A stretch of DNA of 64,000 nt, from NCBI RefSeq assembly GCF_026626705.1, contig NZ_JAPNKC010000001.1:2480001-2544000 (forward strand). The letters run 5' to 3'. Positions 34,882-44,240 of this stretch are shown piece after piece (position 1 is the stretch's first letter; each line of letters begins with the position of its first letter). The DNA comes from Pyxidicoccus sp. MSG2 (GTDB lineage Bacteria > Myxococcota > Myxococcia > Myxococcales > Myxococcaceae). The notes beneath the pieces are model-generated. The model was not told the DNA's origin and made no database searches. It was given only the letters and a program-made list of their open reading frames with translations. The position numbers were made by a program, and so were the translations under genes.

Positions 34882-36234
34882 ATGAGACGACTGCTCCCCC
34901 TCCTGCTGCTCCTGCTGGGCACTGCCCTGCCGGCCGCCGCCCAGTCCGGGCCGACCGCCTCCTTCCCCTACACCCTCAACACGGAGAAGCTGCCCAACGG
35001 CCTCACCGTGGTGCGCGTGCCCTACCCGTCCCAGGGCATCATCGCCTACGTCACCGTGGTGCGCGTGGGCTCGCGCAACGAGGTGGAGCCCGGCAAGACG
35101 GGCTTCGCCCACTTCTTCGAGCACATGATGTTCAAGGGCACCAAGACGCACCCCGAGGGCTCGCGCGAGAAGGTCATGGGCACCTTCGGCTACGACGACA
35201 ACGCCTTCACCATGGACGACATCACCGTCTACTACTCGTACGGCCCCACGGCCGGCCTGCCGCAGCTCATCGAGCTGGAGGCGGACCGCTTCCGCAACCT
35301 CGAGTACGCCGAGCCCGCCTTCCAGACGGAGGCGCTCGCGGTGCTCGGCGAGTACCACAAGAACGCCGCCGCGCCGTACCTCAAGATGGAGGAGGAGCTC
35401 AACGCCGCCGCCTTCCAACGCCACACCTACCGGCACACCACCCTGGGCTTCTACGACGACATCAAGGCCATGCCCCAGGCCTACCAGTACAGCCGTGACT
35501 TCTTCCAGCGCTGGTACACCCCCGACAACACCCTGCTCTTCATCGTCGGTGACTTCGACGACGCGAAGGTGATGCAGCAGGTCCGCGAGCACTACGGCCC
35601 GTGGAACCGCAAGGTCGCCAACGTGCAGGTCCCCGCCGAGCCTCCGCAGGGCGGCCCGCGCTCCGCGCACATCGACTGGCCACAGCCCACGCAGCCCCGC
35701 CAGATTCTGGCCTGGCGCACCCCGGCCGCGTCCGCCACCACCATGGACGCCGCGCTGCAGACGGTGCTCGTGGACTACCTCACCGGCCCCACCAGCCCCG
35801 CGTACAAGTCGCTGGTGCTGGACAAGCAGCTCGTGGAGGACATCGGCAGTGACTACAACGAGCACAGAGACCCGCACCTCTTCACGCTCACCGCCACGCT
35901 CAAGGACGAGCGCCAGCGCGAGCAGGTGCGGCTGGCCCTCCTCAAGGAGGTGAGCAACCTCGCCGCCGGCCGCGTGGACGCCGCGCGCGTGAAGGCCATC
36001 CAGGACCATGCGCGCTACGGCCTGCTGATGTCGCTGCAGACGCCGCGCGACGTGGGCATCCGCCTGGCGCTGTACGCCGGCGTCCTCGGCATGCCCGACG
36101 GGCTCCAGCGCCACCTGCAGAACCTGGCCAGGGTGACGCCCGCGCAGCTCCAGGACTTCACCAAGAAGTACCTCACCGCCAACAGACTCATCGAGCTCAG
36201 CCTCACCCCCAAGGCGGCCGGAGGGACGAAGTGA
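34882..36234 (+). CDS. M16-family zinc metallopeptidase, active subunit
   Basis: 450 residues from ATG 34882 with a signal peptide (LLPLLLLLLGTALPAAA). The inverted zinc motif HFFEH is complete (His77, Glu80, His81), with the distal Glu within FQTEALAVLGEYHKN. Typical M16 marks follow: YRHTTLGFYDDIKAMPQAYQ and FIVGDFDDAKVMQQ. It is the size of one bacterial processing-peptidase subunit. Its stop overlaps the start of an M16 partner that lacks the zinc motif, a pairing known for mitochondrial and bacterial M16B enzymes. It likely acts in the periplasm on small peptides or unfolded proteins. Confidence 0.93.
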   Translation: MRRLLPLLLLLLGTALPAAAQSGPTASFPYTLNTEKLPNGLTVVRVPYPSQGIIAYVTVVRVGSRNEVEPGKTGFAHFFEHMMFKGTKTHPEGSREKVMGTFGYDDNAFTMDDITVYYSYGPTAGLPQLIELEADRFRNLEYAEPAFQTEALAVLGEYHKNAAAPYLKMEEELNAAAFQRHTYRHTTLGFYDDIKAMPQAYQYSRDFFQRWYTPDNTLLFIVGDFDDAKVMQQVREHYGPWNRKVANVQVPAEPPQGGPRSAHIDWPQPTQPRQILAWRTPAASATTMDAALQTVLVDYLTGPTSPAYKSLVLDKQLVEDIGSDYNEHRDPHLFTLTATLKDERQREQVRLALLKEVSNLAAGRVDAARVKAIQDHARYGLLMSLQTPRDVGIRLALYAGVLGMPDGLQRHLQNLARVTPAQLQDFTKKYLTANRLIELSLTPKAAGGTK

Positions 36235-37859
36235 TGAAGACCCGTGCTCTCGTTTCGCTCGCCGCCCTGCTGGGACTCGCCAGCTGCGCCACCACCCAGA
36301 CGCCTCCCGTGGACACGAATGCGCCGCCCCCCGCGGTGCCGTCCTCCGCCGCGCTGGAGCAGGCAAAGCCCGCCGAGCCGCAGCCGCCCGCGCGCCCGGA
36401 GGCCGTGCCCGCCGTGCCGCTGCGGCAGCCCAAGCCCATGGAGCTGGTGGTGCTGGCCCGCCCGGACACGCCCATCGTCGCCTTCCGACTCGTCTTCCAC
36501 GCGGGCTCGGTGGATGACCCGAAGGGCAAGGAGGGACTCACCGACCTCACCTCCACGTTGATGGCGCAGGGTGGCACGCAGAAGCTCACGTCAGCGCAGC
36601 TGCTGGACGCGCTCTACCCCATGGCCGCGCAGCTGGGCGCGTACACGGACAAGGAGTTCACCACCTTCTCCGGCCGCGTCCACAAGGACTTCCTGCCGCG
36701 CTTCCTGGACATCCTCACCGACGTCGTCCTCAACCCGCGCCTGGACGCCGCCGAGCTGGAGCGCCTGCGCGCCAACGCCATCAGCGACGTGGAGAACGGC
36801 CTGCGCAGCGCCAATGACGAGGCGCTCGGCAAGGTGGCGCTCGACGCGCTCCTCTACCAGGGCCACCCGTACGCGCACTACGTGGGCGGCACCGTGCAGG
36901 GGCTGAAGGCGATTACGCTGGACGACGTGAAGGCCCACGCCAGGCGCGTCTTCACGCAGGACCGGCTCGTCATCGGACTGGCCGGCTCGGTGGACGACGC
37001 GCTGAAGCAGGCCCTCACCTCGCGCCTGTCCGCGCTGCCCGCCCAGGGCGCCCCGCTCGTGCAACTGCCGCCCGTGCCCACGACGAGCGGCCGCACCGTC
37101 ATCGTCCAGAAGTCCACCCTCTCCACCGCCGTCAGCATGGGCTACGTCACGCCCGTGCGCCGCGGGGACCCGGACTTCTTCCCGCTCGCGCTGGCCTTCT
37201 CCCACCTGGGTGAGCACCGGCAGTTCCTCGGCGTGCTCTTCAACGAGCTGCGCGAGAAGCGCGGCCTCAACTACGGCAACTACGCCTACGCCGAGAACTT
37301 CATCGAGGACCCCGGCTCCACGTACAACCGGACCAACATCGCCCGAACCCAGCAGCTCCACTCCATCTGGATTCGGCCGGTAGTGCCCGCCAACGCCGTG
37401 TTCGCCACTCGCGGCGCCGTGTACTTCCTGGACCAGATGGTGAAGGAGGGCATCCCCCAGGAGCGCCTCGAGCTGATGAAGGGCTACCTCCAGGGCTACA
37501 CCCGCCTCTGGGAGCAGACGGACCAGCGGCGCCTGGGCTACGCCATCGACTCGCTCTACTACGGCACGCCGAACTTCCTGGAGCAGTACCGGCAGGCGCT
37601 CACGAAGATGACGCCGCAGACGGTGCAGGAGGCGCTGCGCCGCCACGTCCACCCGGACGCGCTCAACTTCGCCTTCGTCACCCAGGACGCGGACGGGCTC
37701 GCGCAGGCGCTGCGCTCCGGCCAGCCCTCGCCCATCACCTACGCCTCGCCCAAGGAGGACGCGCTGCTGAAGCAGGACGAGGCCCTCTCCACCTTCAAGC
37801 TGCCCCTGCGCCCGGACACGATTGAAGTCGTCCCCGCGCAGTCGGTGATGGAGAAATAA
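36234..37859 (+). CDS. M16-family peptidase-like lipoprotein, zinc motif lost
   Basis: 541 residues from ATG 36234, overlapping the upstream TGA as TGATG; GTG 36231 is one codon earlier and possible. The lipoprotein signal SLAALLGLASCATTQ is followed by a Pro-rich linker. In the place of HXXEH it has GLTDLTSTLMAQGG, so the zinc ligands and catalytic Glu are missing. The rest keeps the M16 fold marks (LRANAISDVENGLRSANDEA; LREKRGLNYGNYAYAE). It most likely forms the non-catalytic half of a heterodimer with the gene before it and anchors the pair to a membrane. Confidence 0.92.
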   Translation: MKTRALVSLAALLGLASCATTQTPPVDTNAPPPAVPSSAALEQAKPAEPQPPARPEAVPAVPLRQPKPMELVVLARPDTPIVAFRLVFHAGSVDDPKGKEGLTDLTSTLMAQGGTQKLTSAQLLDALYPMAAQLGAYTDKEFTTFSGRVHKDFLPRFLDILTDVVLNPRLDAAELERLRANAISDVENGLRSANDEALGKVALDALLYQGHPYAHYVGGTVQGLKAITLDDVKAHARRVFTQDRLVIGLAGSVDDALKQALTSRLSALPAQGAPLVQLPPVPTTSGRTVIVQKSTLSTAVSMGYVTPVRRGDPDFFPLALAFSHLGEHRQFLGVLFNELREKRGLNYGNYAYAENFIEDPGSTYNRTNIARTQQLHSIWIRPVVPANAVFATRGAVYFLDQMVKEGIPQERLELMKGYLQGYTRLWEQTDQRRLGYAIDSLYYGTPNFLEQYRQALTKMTPQTVQEALRRHVHPDALNFAFVTQDADGLAQALRSGQPSPITYASPKEDALLKQDEALSTFKLPLRPDTIEVVPAQSVMEK

Positions 37860-37874
37860 CACCAGACTGTATCA

Positions 37875-37913
37875 ATACCGGAGGGTGGGTCATTTCCTTC
37901 CGCCCTCCGGTAT
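37875..37913 (+). terminator. Stem-loop after the M16 pair
   Basis: ATACCGGAGGG / CCCTCCGGTAT, a perfect 11-base stem with a 17-base loop, 15 bases past the stop and before the OmpA-family gene. No T-run, so terminator or mRNA-end stabiliser. Confidence 0.55.
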
Positions 37914-37934
37914 CGAGTGCTAAGAGCCTGAGCC

Positions 37935-39758
37935 ATGCGAGGCATCCTGAGCGGCTCAGTCATCCGACTCGCGACCCTGGGCCTGCTGCTATTCACTGTG
38001 GCGGCCCGCGCGGAGCACGACCCCTTCTCCCGAGGCTTCGACGCGGTTCCGGTCAAGCCCACCGCCGCGCAGCACAGCGGCATCGCGCTGGAGGGCGCCG
38101 CTTCGGGCGAGCCCGTTGGCAGCTTCCGCGGGGCGCTCCTCTTCGACTTCAACTGGCGCATCCTCGCGCTGAAGCTGGGCGACGAGAAGCTGGGGGATTT
38201 GCTCCCCTACCGGCTCGACGCGCACCTGCTCTTCGCCTACCAACTGCACGAGCGGCTGGAGCTGGCGGTGGACCTGCCCTTCACGCTCCTGCAGGGGGAC
38301 AACTTCAACCTGCTGAGCGACGCGCTCGACGCGCCGGACTTCCCGGGCGCCGCGGGCGTCAGCAGCACCACGCTGGGCGACATCCGCCTGTTGCCGCGCG
38401 TGCACCTGCTGGACCGCGAGAAGTTCCCCGTGGGCCTGGCCCTCGTGGCCGAGGTGCGGCTGCCCACCGGCAGCGCGTCCAGCTTCACCGGCGAGCGCGG
38501 CGTGCTCTGGGCCCCGCGACTGGCGGCGGAGCAGCGCTTCACCTTCCTCCCCATTCCCTTCCGCGTGCTGGGCAACCTGGGCGTGCGTCTGCGGCCCCAT
38601 GCGCAGTACCTCAACCTGCTCGTGGACGACGAGCTGACGATGGGCGCGGGTGCCATCGCGGAGCTGCCCAACCTGGGCCGCTTCACGGACGTGGAGGGTG
38701 TGGCGGAGATGCACCTGGGCACGCCGCTGGTGCGCCCCTTCAACTTCGACCAGGCGGACTCGCTGAAGTCGCCGTGGGAGGTGCTGGTCGGCGCCCGCGC
38801 GAAGGTGTGGGGCAACTGGGGTCTGGAGCTGAACGTGGGCCGCGGCATCAACCTCTCCAGCGGCTACGGGCGCGAGGCCCTGCGCGTCATGTTCGCGATT
38901 CGCTACGACGAGACGTTCCTCGACTCGGACGGCGACGGCGTGCCCGACATCCGAGACCGCTGCCCGACCGAGCCCGAGGACAAGGACGGGTTCCAGGACA
39001 ACGACGGCTGCATGGACCCGGACAACGACGGCGACGGCATCGTCGACGGCGAAGACGGCTGTGTCATGGAGAAGGGCCCCAAGGAGCGCAAGGGCTGCCC
39101 GGAGAAGGACACCGACGGCGACGGCATCACCGACGAGTTCGACAAGTGCCCGGACAAGCCCGGCCCCAAGGACTACGACGGCTGCCCGGACACCGACGGT
39201 GACGAGGTGCCCGACAACGAGGACGACTGCCCCGACCAGTTCGGCCCGCCGGAGAACAACGGCTGCCCGTTCGACTCGCCGCCCTACGTGTTCGTGGAGT
39301 CGGACCGCATCCGCATCAAGGGCAACGTCCTCTTCGAGACGGGCTCCGCCGTCATCCAGAAGCGCTCGTACCCGCTGCTGGACGAGGTGGCCACGGTGCT
39401 GCGGAAGAACCCCACGCTGGGCCCGGTGCGCATCGAAGGCCACACCGACAACCGCGGCTCGCGCCCGCTCAACATGGGCCTGTCCGACAAGCGCGCGCGC
39501 TCCGTGCTGGAGTACCTCGTGAGCAAGGGCATCGACCGCAAGCGCCTCAGCTCCGAGGGCTTCGGCTTCGACCGGCCCATCGCCACCAACGACACCGCGC
39601 TGGGCCGCGCGAAGAATCGCCGCGTCGACTTCCGCCTCATCCGCTCCGAGGTGGAGACCGCGCCGAAGGAGACCGTCGTCCCCGCCGGGCAGCAGCCGCC
39701 CCCGGGGAAGACTCCCGCCCCCGGGACGACTCCGGCGCCGGAGAAGGACAAGAAGTAA
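37935..39758 (+). CDS. OmpA-family outer-membrane protein with thrombospondin-3 repeats
   Basis: 607 residues from ATG 37935 with a signal peptide (LATLGLLLFTVAARA). Residues about 45-325 look like an outer-membrane beta barrel (alternating strands, many aromatic ends). Calcium-binding thrombospondin type 3 repeats follow (DSDGDGVPDIRDRCP, DNDGDGIVDGEDGC, DTDGDGITDEFDKCP) at about 330-445. The OmpA peptidoglycan-binding domain covers about 455-575 (LFETGSAVIQKRSYPLLDEV, IEGHTDNRGSRPLNMGLSDK, LGRAKNRRVDFRLI). The tail is Pro-rich. Such proteins bind the outer membrane to the cell wall through a rigid calcium stalk. A separate hairpin before it suggests its own promoter. Confidence 0.93.
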   Translation: MRGILSGSVIRLATLGLLLFTVAARAEHDPFSRGFDAVPVKPTAAQHSGIALEGAASGEPVGSFRGALLFDFNWRILALKLGDEKLGDLLPYRLDAHLLFAYQLHERLELAVDLPFTLLQGDNFNLLSDALDAPDFPGAAGVSSTTLGDIRLLPRVHLLDREKFPVGLALVAEVRLPTGSASSFTGERGVLWAPRLAAEQRFTFLPIPFRVLGNLGVRLRPHAQYLNLLVDDELTMGAGAIAELPNLGRFTDVEGVAEMHLGTPLVRPFNFDQADSLKSPWEVLVGARAKVWGNWGLELNVGRGINLSSGYGREALRVMFAIRYDETFLDSDGDGVPDIRDRCPTEPEDKDGFQDNDGCMDPDNDGDGIVDGEDGCVMEKGPKERKGCPEKDTDGDGITDEFDKCPDKPGPKDYDGCPDTDGDEVPDNEDDCPDQFGPPENNGCPFDSPPYVFVESDRIRIKGNVLFETGSAVIQKRSYPLLDEVATVLRKNPTLGPVRIEGHTDNRGSRPLNMGLSDKRARSVLEYLVSKGIDRKRLSSEGFGFDRPIATNDTALGRAKNRRVDFRLIRSEVETAPKETVVPAGQQPPPGKTPAPGTTPAPEKDKK

Positions 39759-39799
39759 CAGCGTGGGAGTGGCGGAGGCGCCGGCCCTGGCGCCCCGCC

Positions 39800-40660
39800 C
39801 TACTTCGCGGGCACCACCATCACCTCGCCCACCCAGCGCTTCTTCACCTTGAAGCGGGCGCCCTCGCAGGCGACGGCCACTCGGCCCTTGCACGGGTCGA
39901 CGTAGACGAGCTTGCAGCTCCCGTCGTCCTTCGCGAGGACGTCGAGCTCCGCCATGCAGGGCGCGTCGTCCGTCTGGCAGCTCTGGCCATCATCGTTGCT
40001 CGACCAGTAGATGCAGGTCTGCGAGGGCGGCTGCGCGACGCTGCCCACGGCCGGTGCGTTGTCGCAGAACCCCACGCCCTGCTTCACGGAGCCGTCCGGC
40101 TTGCCCCCGCCGTAGATGCGCAGGTTGAAGCCACTCGCCGTCAGGTGCCGGAAGTCCGCGTAGGGGCCCGGGTCCTTCGCGGAGGACCACTCCTCGACGC
40201 AGGCCTTCAGCTCCTTCTTGCAGCTCAGCTCCGAGGACGGCAGGGGCGCGCAGGGGACACGGGATGACGTCGAGAGCGTGTGGCCTCGGGGCGTCGGGGT
40301 CGACTCCAGCCGGACCTGGGGCGGTGTCACATCCTCGAACGCGGCGAGGTTGAAGTAGACGTTGGTGCGGGTGGCGGGGTCCGCGTCGCTCAGCCTGAGC
40401 GCCCGGTGGTACGCGGCGCGAGCCTGGTCCTTCTTCTCCTGCTTCTGCAGGCACAGCCCGAGGTCCGCGAACGCGGTGCCCTGCTCCGGCGCGAGCTTCA
40501 CGACGTGCGCGAACAGCGCGCAGGCCTCGTCGTACTTCTTCGCACGGTAGAGCTTCGTCGCCTTCGCGCGGAGCGCTTCGACTTCCGGGCCCGTCTTCGC
40601 GGCCGGAGCGCCCTGCGCCGGTGCCGCGGCCAGCAGCGACAGCGTGAGGACCCAGGACAT
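39800..40660 (-). CDS. Exported TPR protein, function unknown
   Basis: 286 residues from ATG 40660 with GAGGAGCAC upstream. A signal peptide (LTLSLLAAAPAQGA) leads two to three TPR motifs at about 25-110 (ATKLYRAKKYDEACALFAHV; AFADLGLCLQKQEKKDQARA). The C-terminal half has about ten Cys (APLPSSELSCKKELKACVEE; PSQTCIYWSSNDDGQSCQTD), consistent with a disulfide-rich domain. It is convergent with the OmpA-family gene. No enzyme motif is seen. Confidence 0.85.
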   Translation of the reverse strand: MSWVLTLSLLAAAPAQGAPAAKTGPEVEALRAKATKLYRAKKYDEACALFAHVVKLAPEQGTAFADLGLCLQKQEKKDQARAAYHRALRLSDADPATRTNVYFNLAAFEDVTPPQVRLESTPTPRGHTLSTSSRVPCAPLPSSELSCKKELKACVEEWSSAKDPGPYADFRHLTASGFNLRIYGGGKPDGSVKQGVGFCDNAPAVGSVAQPPSQTCIYWSSNDDGQSCQTDDAPCMAELDVLAKDDGSCKLVYVDPCKGRVAVACEGARFKVKKRWVGEVMVVPAK

Positions 40661-40717
40661 GTGATGTGCTCCTCTTGCTCAACTGGAATCAGTGCGGGCG
40701 CCGTGTGCCCCGGCGGC

Positions 40718-41293
40718 TCACTGCTGCTTCAGGGCGCGCTCGATGCGGCGGCGCAGGGCGTCCTCGGACATGGAGCCGCGCTGGGCGTCCATCACCTTGC
40801 CCTCGCGGTCCAGGAAGTAGAGCGTGGGCAGCGCCGTCACCTGGAAGGCCTGCGCCACCTCGTCGCTCGCGTAGACGACATACGGTTGCAGGTCCGGCAG
40901 GTGGCGCTTCATGAAGGCCTCCACCAGCTTGGGGGCCCGGGGCCCGTCGTCGCGGCTGGCCGCCACGAAGACCAGCCCCTGCGGCTCGTACTCCTTGGCC
41001 AGCTTCACCAGCGAGGGCATCTCCTCGCGGCACGGCGGGCACCAGGTGGCCCAGAAGTCCAGCATCACCACCTGGCCCTTGAGCTCCTCCAGCTTCAGCG
41101 TCCCACCGCCATGGCGCTCCAGCACCATGGAAGGCGCGGACGTCCCGTCCGGCACCAGCTTCGCGCGCTGCGCCTCCATCACCCCGAGGTACACCACGCC
41201 CGCCAAGCCCAGCGCCGCCAGCAGGCCCAGCGCCACCTTCGTGCCGAGGCCCTTCCGCGGTGGCGGTGGAGCTCCAATTCCTTCCTGCGTCAC
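40718..41293 (-). CDS. Membrane-anchored TlpA/ResA-like thioredoxin
   Basis: 191 residues from GTG 41293; this start overlaps the upstream stop as GTGA, showing coupling. One N-terminal membrane segment (residues 19-37) tethers a thioredoxin-fold domain in the periplasm. The active site WCPPC is at residues 84-88 and the cis-Pro at TALPTLYFLD. It belongs to the AhpC/TSA-TlpA group that reduces or makes disulfides in exported proteins such as cytochrome c apoproteins. Operon partner is the CFI-box protein. Confidence 0.92.
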   Translation of the reverse strand: MTQEGIGAPPPPRKGLGTKVALGLLAALGLAGVVYLGVMEAQRAKLVPDGTSAPSMVLERHGGGTLKLEELKGQVVMLDFWATWCPPCREEMPSLVKLAKEYEPQGLVFVAASRDDGPRAPKLVEAFMKRHLPDLQPYVVYASDEVAQAFQVTALPTLYFLDREGKVMDAQRGSMSEDALRRRIERALKQQ

Positions 41294-42378
41294 GCGAGTC
41301 CACTCCTCGTCAGGCGGCCGTGCACCCGCCGCAACACCCACCGCACGCCGCCTCGGGCCATGGGACGGCGCGACACCCACGCCGCCACCCCGGGGCCCCA
41401 GCGATAGTAGCCCCGGATGAACACGCGCCCGAGCGCCCTCTTCCGCAGCACGTCGTCCCGGTACGCACGGAACGCGACGAGCTCCGGCGCGCCCTCACCG
41501 AAGGCCACCGTCGCCACGAAGCACGTGGACGCCGGGCTCACCCACATGAGCTTCTGGTTGGTGAGGTTCACCACCGCCTTCAGCTCGCGCGCCTCCGTGT
41601 AGAGGAAGGCCAGCAGGTCTCGCCGGGCGGCGGGGAACTCCTGGCCGCTCGCCTCCTCGAACTCGATGCGCGTGGTGCCCGCGGGGCCCACCTCGTCCAC
41701 CGTGAAGAAGTAGCGCTTGGAGCTGCGGCGGACCTCCACCTCCAGCCCGCGCAGCTCGCCGAAGTAGCCCAGGAAGGGCGTGTGGCACACCGGGCAGACG
41801 AAGCGGTTGTAGGGGTGGCTCGTGAGGAAGGCGAAGTCGTTCACCCGCTTGCAGCCGGTGTTGGGACACACCAGCTTCACCGTCGCCTGGGGCGCGGACC
41901 GCGGGTCATACCGGGACACCCTGGAGCCCTTGTCGAACACCGGCGGCGGGCGCGGTGGCGCCGTCACCAGGTGCCGCGTCGGGTGCGCCGCCCGCTCCAA
42001 CTCCTGCGCGCGCCGCCACGCCGTCTCGGCCGCCTCCAGCCGTCCGTCCGCCGTGTGGCAGAGCGCCTCGCCGTGGGCCAGCAGCGCCTTCACCAGCTTC
42101 TCCAGCGCGGCCGTGGCCGCCGGGTCCCTCCCGGCCGCCAGGGCCTCGGCCAGCACGCGCTCCAGCTCCGGCAGCAGCGCCTGCGCCGCCTTGCGCGAGG
42201 GGTCCTCCGCGCGGCGGTACACCGGGGGTTCGGGGATGCGCGCGAACAGCGCGGACGCCGCCGCCCGGACGCGCTCCACCGCCGCGTCACCACGTCCCAC
42301 GTCCAGCTGCGCCGCCCGCTCACGGGCCGATTGGAAGAGCTCTTCGGGTTGCAAGCCCGCGGACCATAAGGGCCCCAC
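41290..42378 (-). CDS. CFI-box C-terminal protein with zinc ribbon
   Basis: 362 residues from ATG 42378. The N-terminal half is helical (residues 1-130). A zinc-ribbon-like segment CPNTGCKRVNDFAF...FVCPVCHTPF lies at about 170-205. The C-terminus has STCFVATVAFGEGAPELVAF and RAYRDDVLRKRALGRVFIRG, then YYRWGPGVAAWV. This is the CFI-box C-terminal signature (normally CFIATAAYG), found in many bacteria and thought to mark membrane or sorting-related processing, though the role is not established. It is translationally coupled to the TlpA-like gene. Confidence 0.82.
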   Translation of the reverse strand: MGPLWSAGLQPEELFQSARERAAQLDVGRGDAAVERVRAAASALFARIPEPPVYRRAEDPSRKAAQALLPELERVLAEALAAGRDPAATAALEKLVKALLAHGEALCHTADGRLEAAETAWRRAQELERAAHPTRHLVTAPPRPPPVFDKGSRVSRYDPRSAPQATVKLVCPNTGCKRVNDFAFLTSHPYNRFVCPVCHTPFLGYFGELRGLEVEVRRSSKRYFFTVDEVGPAGTTRIEFEEASGQEFPAARRDLLAFLYTEARELKAVVNLTNQKLMWVSPASTCFVATVAFGEGAPELVAFRAYRDDVLRKRALGRVFIRGYYRWGPGVAAWVSRRPMARGGVRWVLRRVHGRLTRSGLA

Positions 42379-42467
42379 CCCGCCCTGTCAGCGACTTGCG
42401 CCCACCCGCGGTCGGAAACTGGCCAGCCACCTCCGGCCGATGTACGAACAGGTAGGAGGTTGTGAGA

Positions 42468-42749
42468 ATGGGCGCGTTGAAGTTCATCGTCTGGACGGCC
42501 TGCGCGGTGGGACTCGGCATCTTCCTGGCGACGGGCGAGGTGGATGGCCGCTCGCCGCTGGAGCACATGCAGCGGGCGTGGAAGCGCAGCGTGAAGCCGA
42601 ACGCCGTGGACCGGGTGAAGGACGGGCTGGAGGACGCGTACGAGGATGCGAAGGACGCTGTCTCCCAACCAACGAATACGCCGCCTCGCGAGCGCATCAG
42701 CGCCGAGGACCGTGCTGCGGTGAACCGCATCATCGCTCAGAAGAAGTAG
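42468..42749 (+). CDS. Small membrane-anchored protein, function unknown
   Basis: 93 residues from ATG 42468, chosen because AGGAGG sits 8 bases before it; the GTG at 42462 is too close. One N-terminal membrane segment (LKFIVWTACAVGLGIFLATG) is followed by a charged helical tail (VDRVKDGLEDAYEDAKDAVS). It may be a small envelope protein. It is 80 bases upstream of the HtrA-like gene on the same strand. Confidence 0.7.
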   Translation: MGALKFIVWTACAVGLGIFLATGEVDGRSPLEHMQRAWKRSVKPNAVDRVKDGLEDAYEDAKDAVSQPTNTPPRERISAEDRAAVNRIIAQKK

Positions 42750-42829
42750 CTCGCACCCCAGGCCCGCTTCCGCTGGAAATCCCCACTCCCTAGCTTGCGC
42801 CCAGGCGGTGTTGGGGCGGAGGCGGGGCC

Positions 42830-44086
42830 ATGGGCAGGGCCGGAGTCAGGAGCGTCGTATTCTTTGCCGCGCTGGTGAGCGCGCTGGTGCTACCAGCGCA
42901 GGCCGCCGGACGCGGACGTGAGCGGCTGTGGCTCGAGGCCAGGAACCGCACGCTGCACCAGCAGCGCGCCACCTTGAGCGAGGTGGCGCGGCGGGCCATG
43001 CCAGCGGTGGTGTCCATCACCACGAAGCAGATGACGGCGGAGACGGCCGTGTCCGGCGAGGAGCCGCAGAAGGGCATCGGCTCCGGCTTCCTCATCCACC
43101 CGGACGGCTACATCCTCACCAGCGCACACGTGGTGGAGGGCGCGACGGAGGTGAGCATCTCCGTGCTGCACCCGCGCGGCGGCGTGGAGGAGTACCCCGC
43201 GCGCGTGGTGGGCCAGGACGACCGCACCGACTGCGCCCTGCTGAAGATTGAGGCCCCGCGCCGGCTGCCGGTGCTGAAGCTGGCCTCCGCGACGCACGTG
43301 CGCTCGGCGGACTGGATTGTCGTCATCGGCAACCCGTTCGGCCTGACGCACTCGGTGACGGTGGGCGTGGTCAGCTACATGGGCCGCACCGACGTGACGC
43401 CCAACGGCCGCGACGGCGACTTCGACTACATCCAGATGGACGCGTCCATCAACCCGGGCAACTCGGGCGGGCCCGTGCTGGACTTGCACGGCGACGTGGT
43501 GGCGGTGGCCAACGCCGTCAACGTGGCGGGCCAGGGCATCGGCTTCGCCATCCCCATCGACATCGCCAAGACGGTGATTCCGCAACTGAAGGCCCACGGC
43601 CGCGTGCGCCGCGGGTGGATGGGCATCAGCGTGCAGGACTTCTCGCCCGAGGTGGCGGACGCCTACAACCTGCCGCGCGGCCGGGGCGTGGTGGTGACGG
43701 AAGTGGCGGAGGGCGGACCGGGCGAGCGAGCGGGCCTGCAGGCCGGGGACGTCATCGTCGGCCTGGACGCGCGAAGCGTGTCGCGGGCCCACACCCTGCG
43801 CTGGCAGGTGGCCGCCCGGGGCGTGGGCCGCCCCGTGCGCCTCAAGGTCCACCGCCTGGGCCGGCCCATGAAGGTGACGGTGAAGCTGGAGGAGATGCCG
43901 GCCGAGGAAGCGCCGGCTCCCACCCTGGCCGCCAGCACGCCGCAGCGCCAGCCCACCCGGGGACAGTCGGTGCTGGAGGACCTGCTGTCGCCCGTGCCCC
44001 GCACCAAGGCCTTCCTGGGGCCCCCTGCCTCGCAGGAAGGGGACGAGGACGCCGACGGTTCAGGGGACGGCGCACCCATGCCCTGA
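42830..44086 (+). CDS. HtrA/DegP-like periplasmic serine protease
   Basis: 418 residues from ATG 42830 with a signal peptide (VVFFAALVSALVLPAQA). The trypsin-like domain has His100 (TSAHVV), Asp134 (DDRTDCALLK) and Ser212 (NPGNSGGPV). One PDZ domain follows (about 265-355, GWMGISVQDFSPEVADAYNL; GERAGLQAGDVIVGLD). A Pro/Ala-rich tail ends the protein. HtrA proteases degrade or refold damaged envelope proteins. With a single PDZ domain it is of DegS/HtrA1 layout rather than DegP. Confidence 0.95.
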   Translation: MGRAGVRSVVFFAALVSALVLPAQAAGRGRERLWLEARNRTLHQQRATLSEVARRAMPAVVSITTKQMTAETAVSGEEPQKGIGSGFLIHPDGYILTSAHVVEGATEVSISVLHPRGGVEEYPARVVGQDDRTDCALLKIEAPRRLPVLKLASATHVRSADWIVVIGNPFGLTHSVTVGVVSYMGRTDVTPNGRDGDFDYIQMDASINPGNSGGPVLDLHGDVVAVANAVNVAGQGIGFAIPIDIAKTVIPQLKAHGRVRRGWMGISVQDFSPEVADAYNLPRGRGVVVTEVAEGGPGERAGLQAGDVIVGLDARSVSRAHTLRWQVAARGVGRPVRLKVHRLGRPMKVTVKLEEMPAEEAPAPTLAASTPQRQPTRGQSVLEDLLSPVPRTKAFLGPPASQEGDEDADGSGDGAPMP

Positions 44087-44240
44087 CGGGGGGCGGGCCC
44101 CTCGGGGGCTCCCGGCATTCTCCGGCCTCCTTGCGTTCGGGTTGCATGGGCGCTAGACAGTGCGCCTTTTTCCGTACCCGGCGGCGGGTTCCACCTCGGT
44201 GTGGCGCCGCGATTCCGCATCGTTCGCAGGAGAGTTCCAG

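Noticed and set aside
37989..39893. Long minus-strand open frame opposite the OmpA-family gene
   Set aside because: Shadow of the thrombospondin/OmpA coding strand; composition Val/Arg/His/Gly-rich only.
42379..42467. Possible divergent regulator or small RNA before the 93-residue gene
   Set aside because: No hairpin, promoter or frame strong enough to support one.
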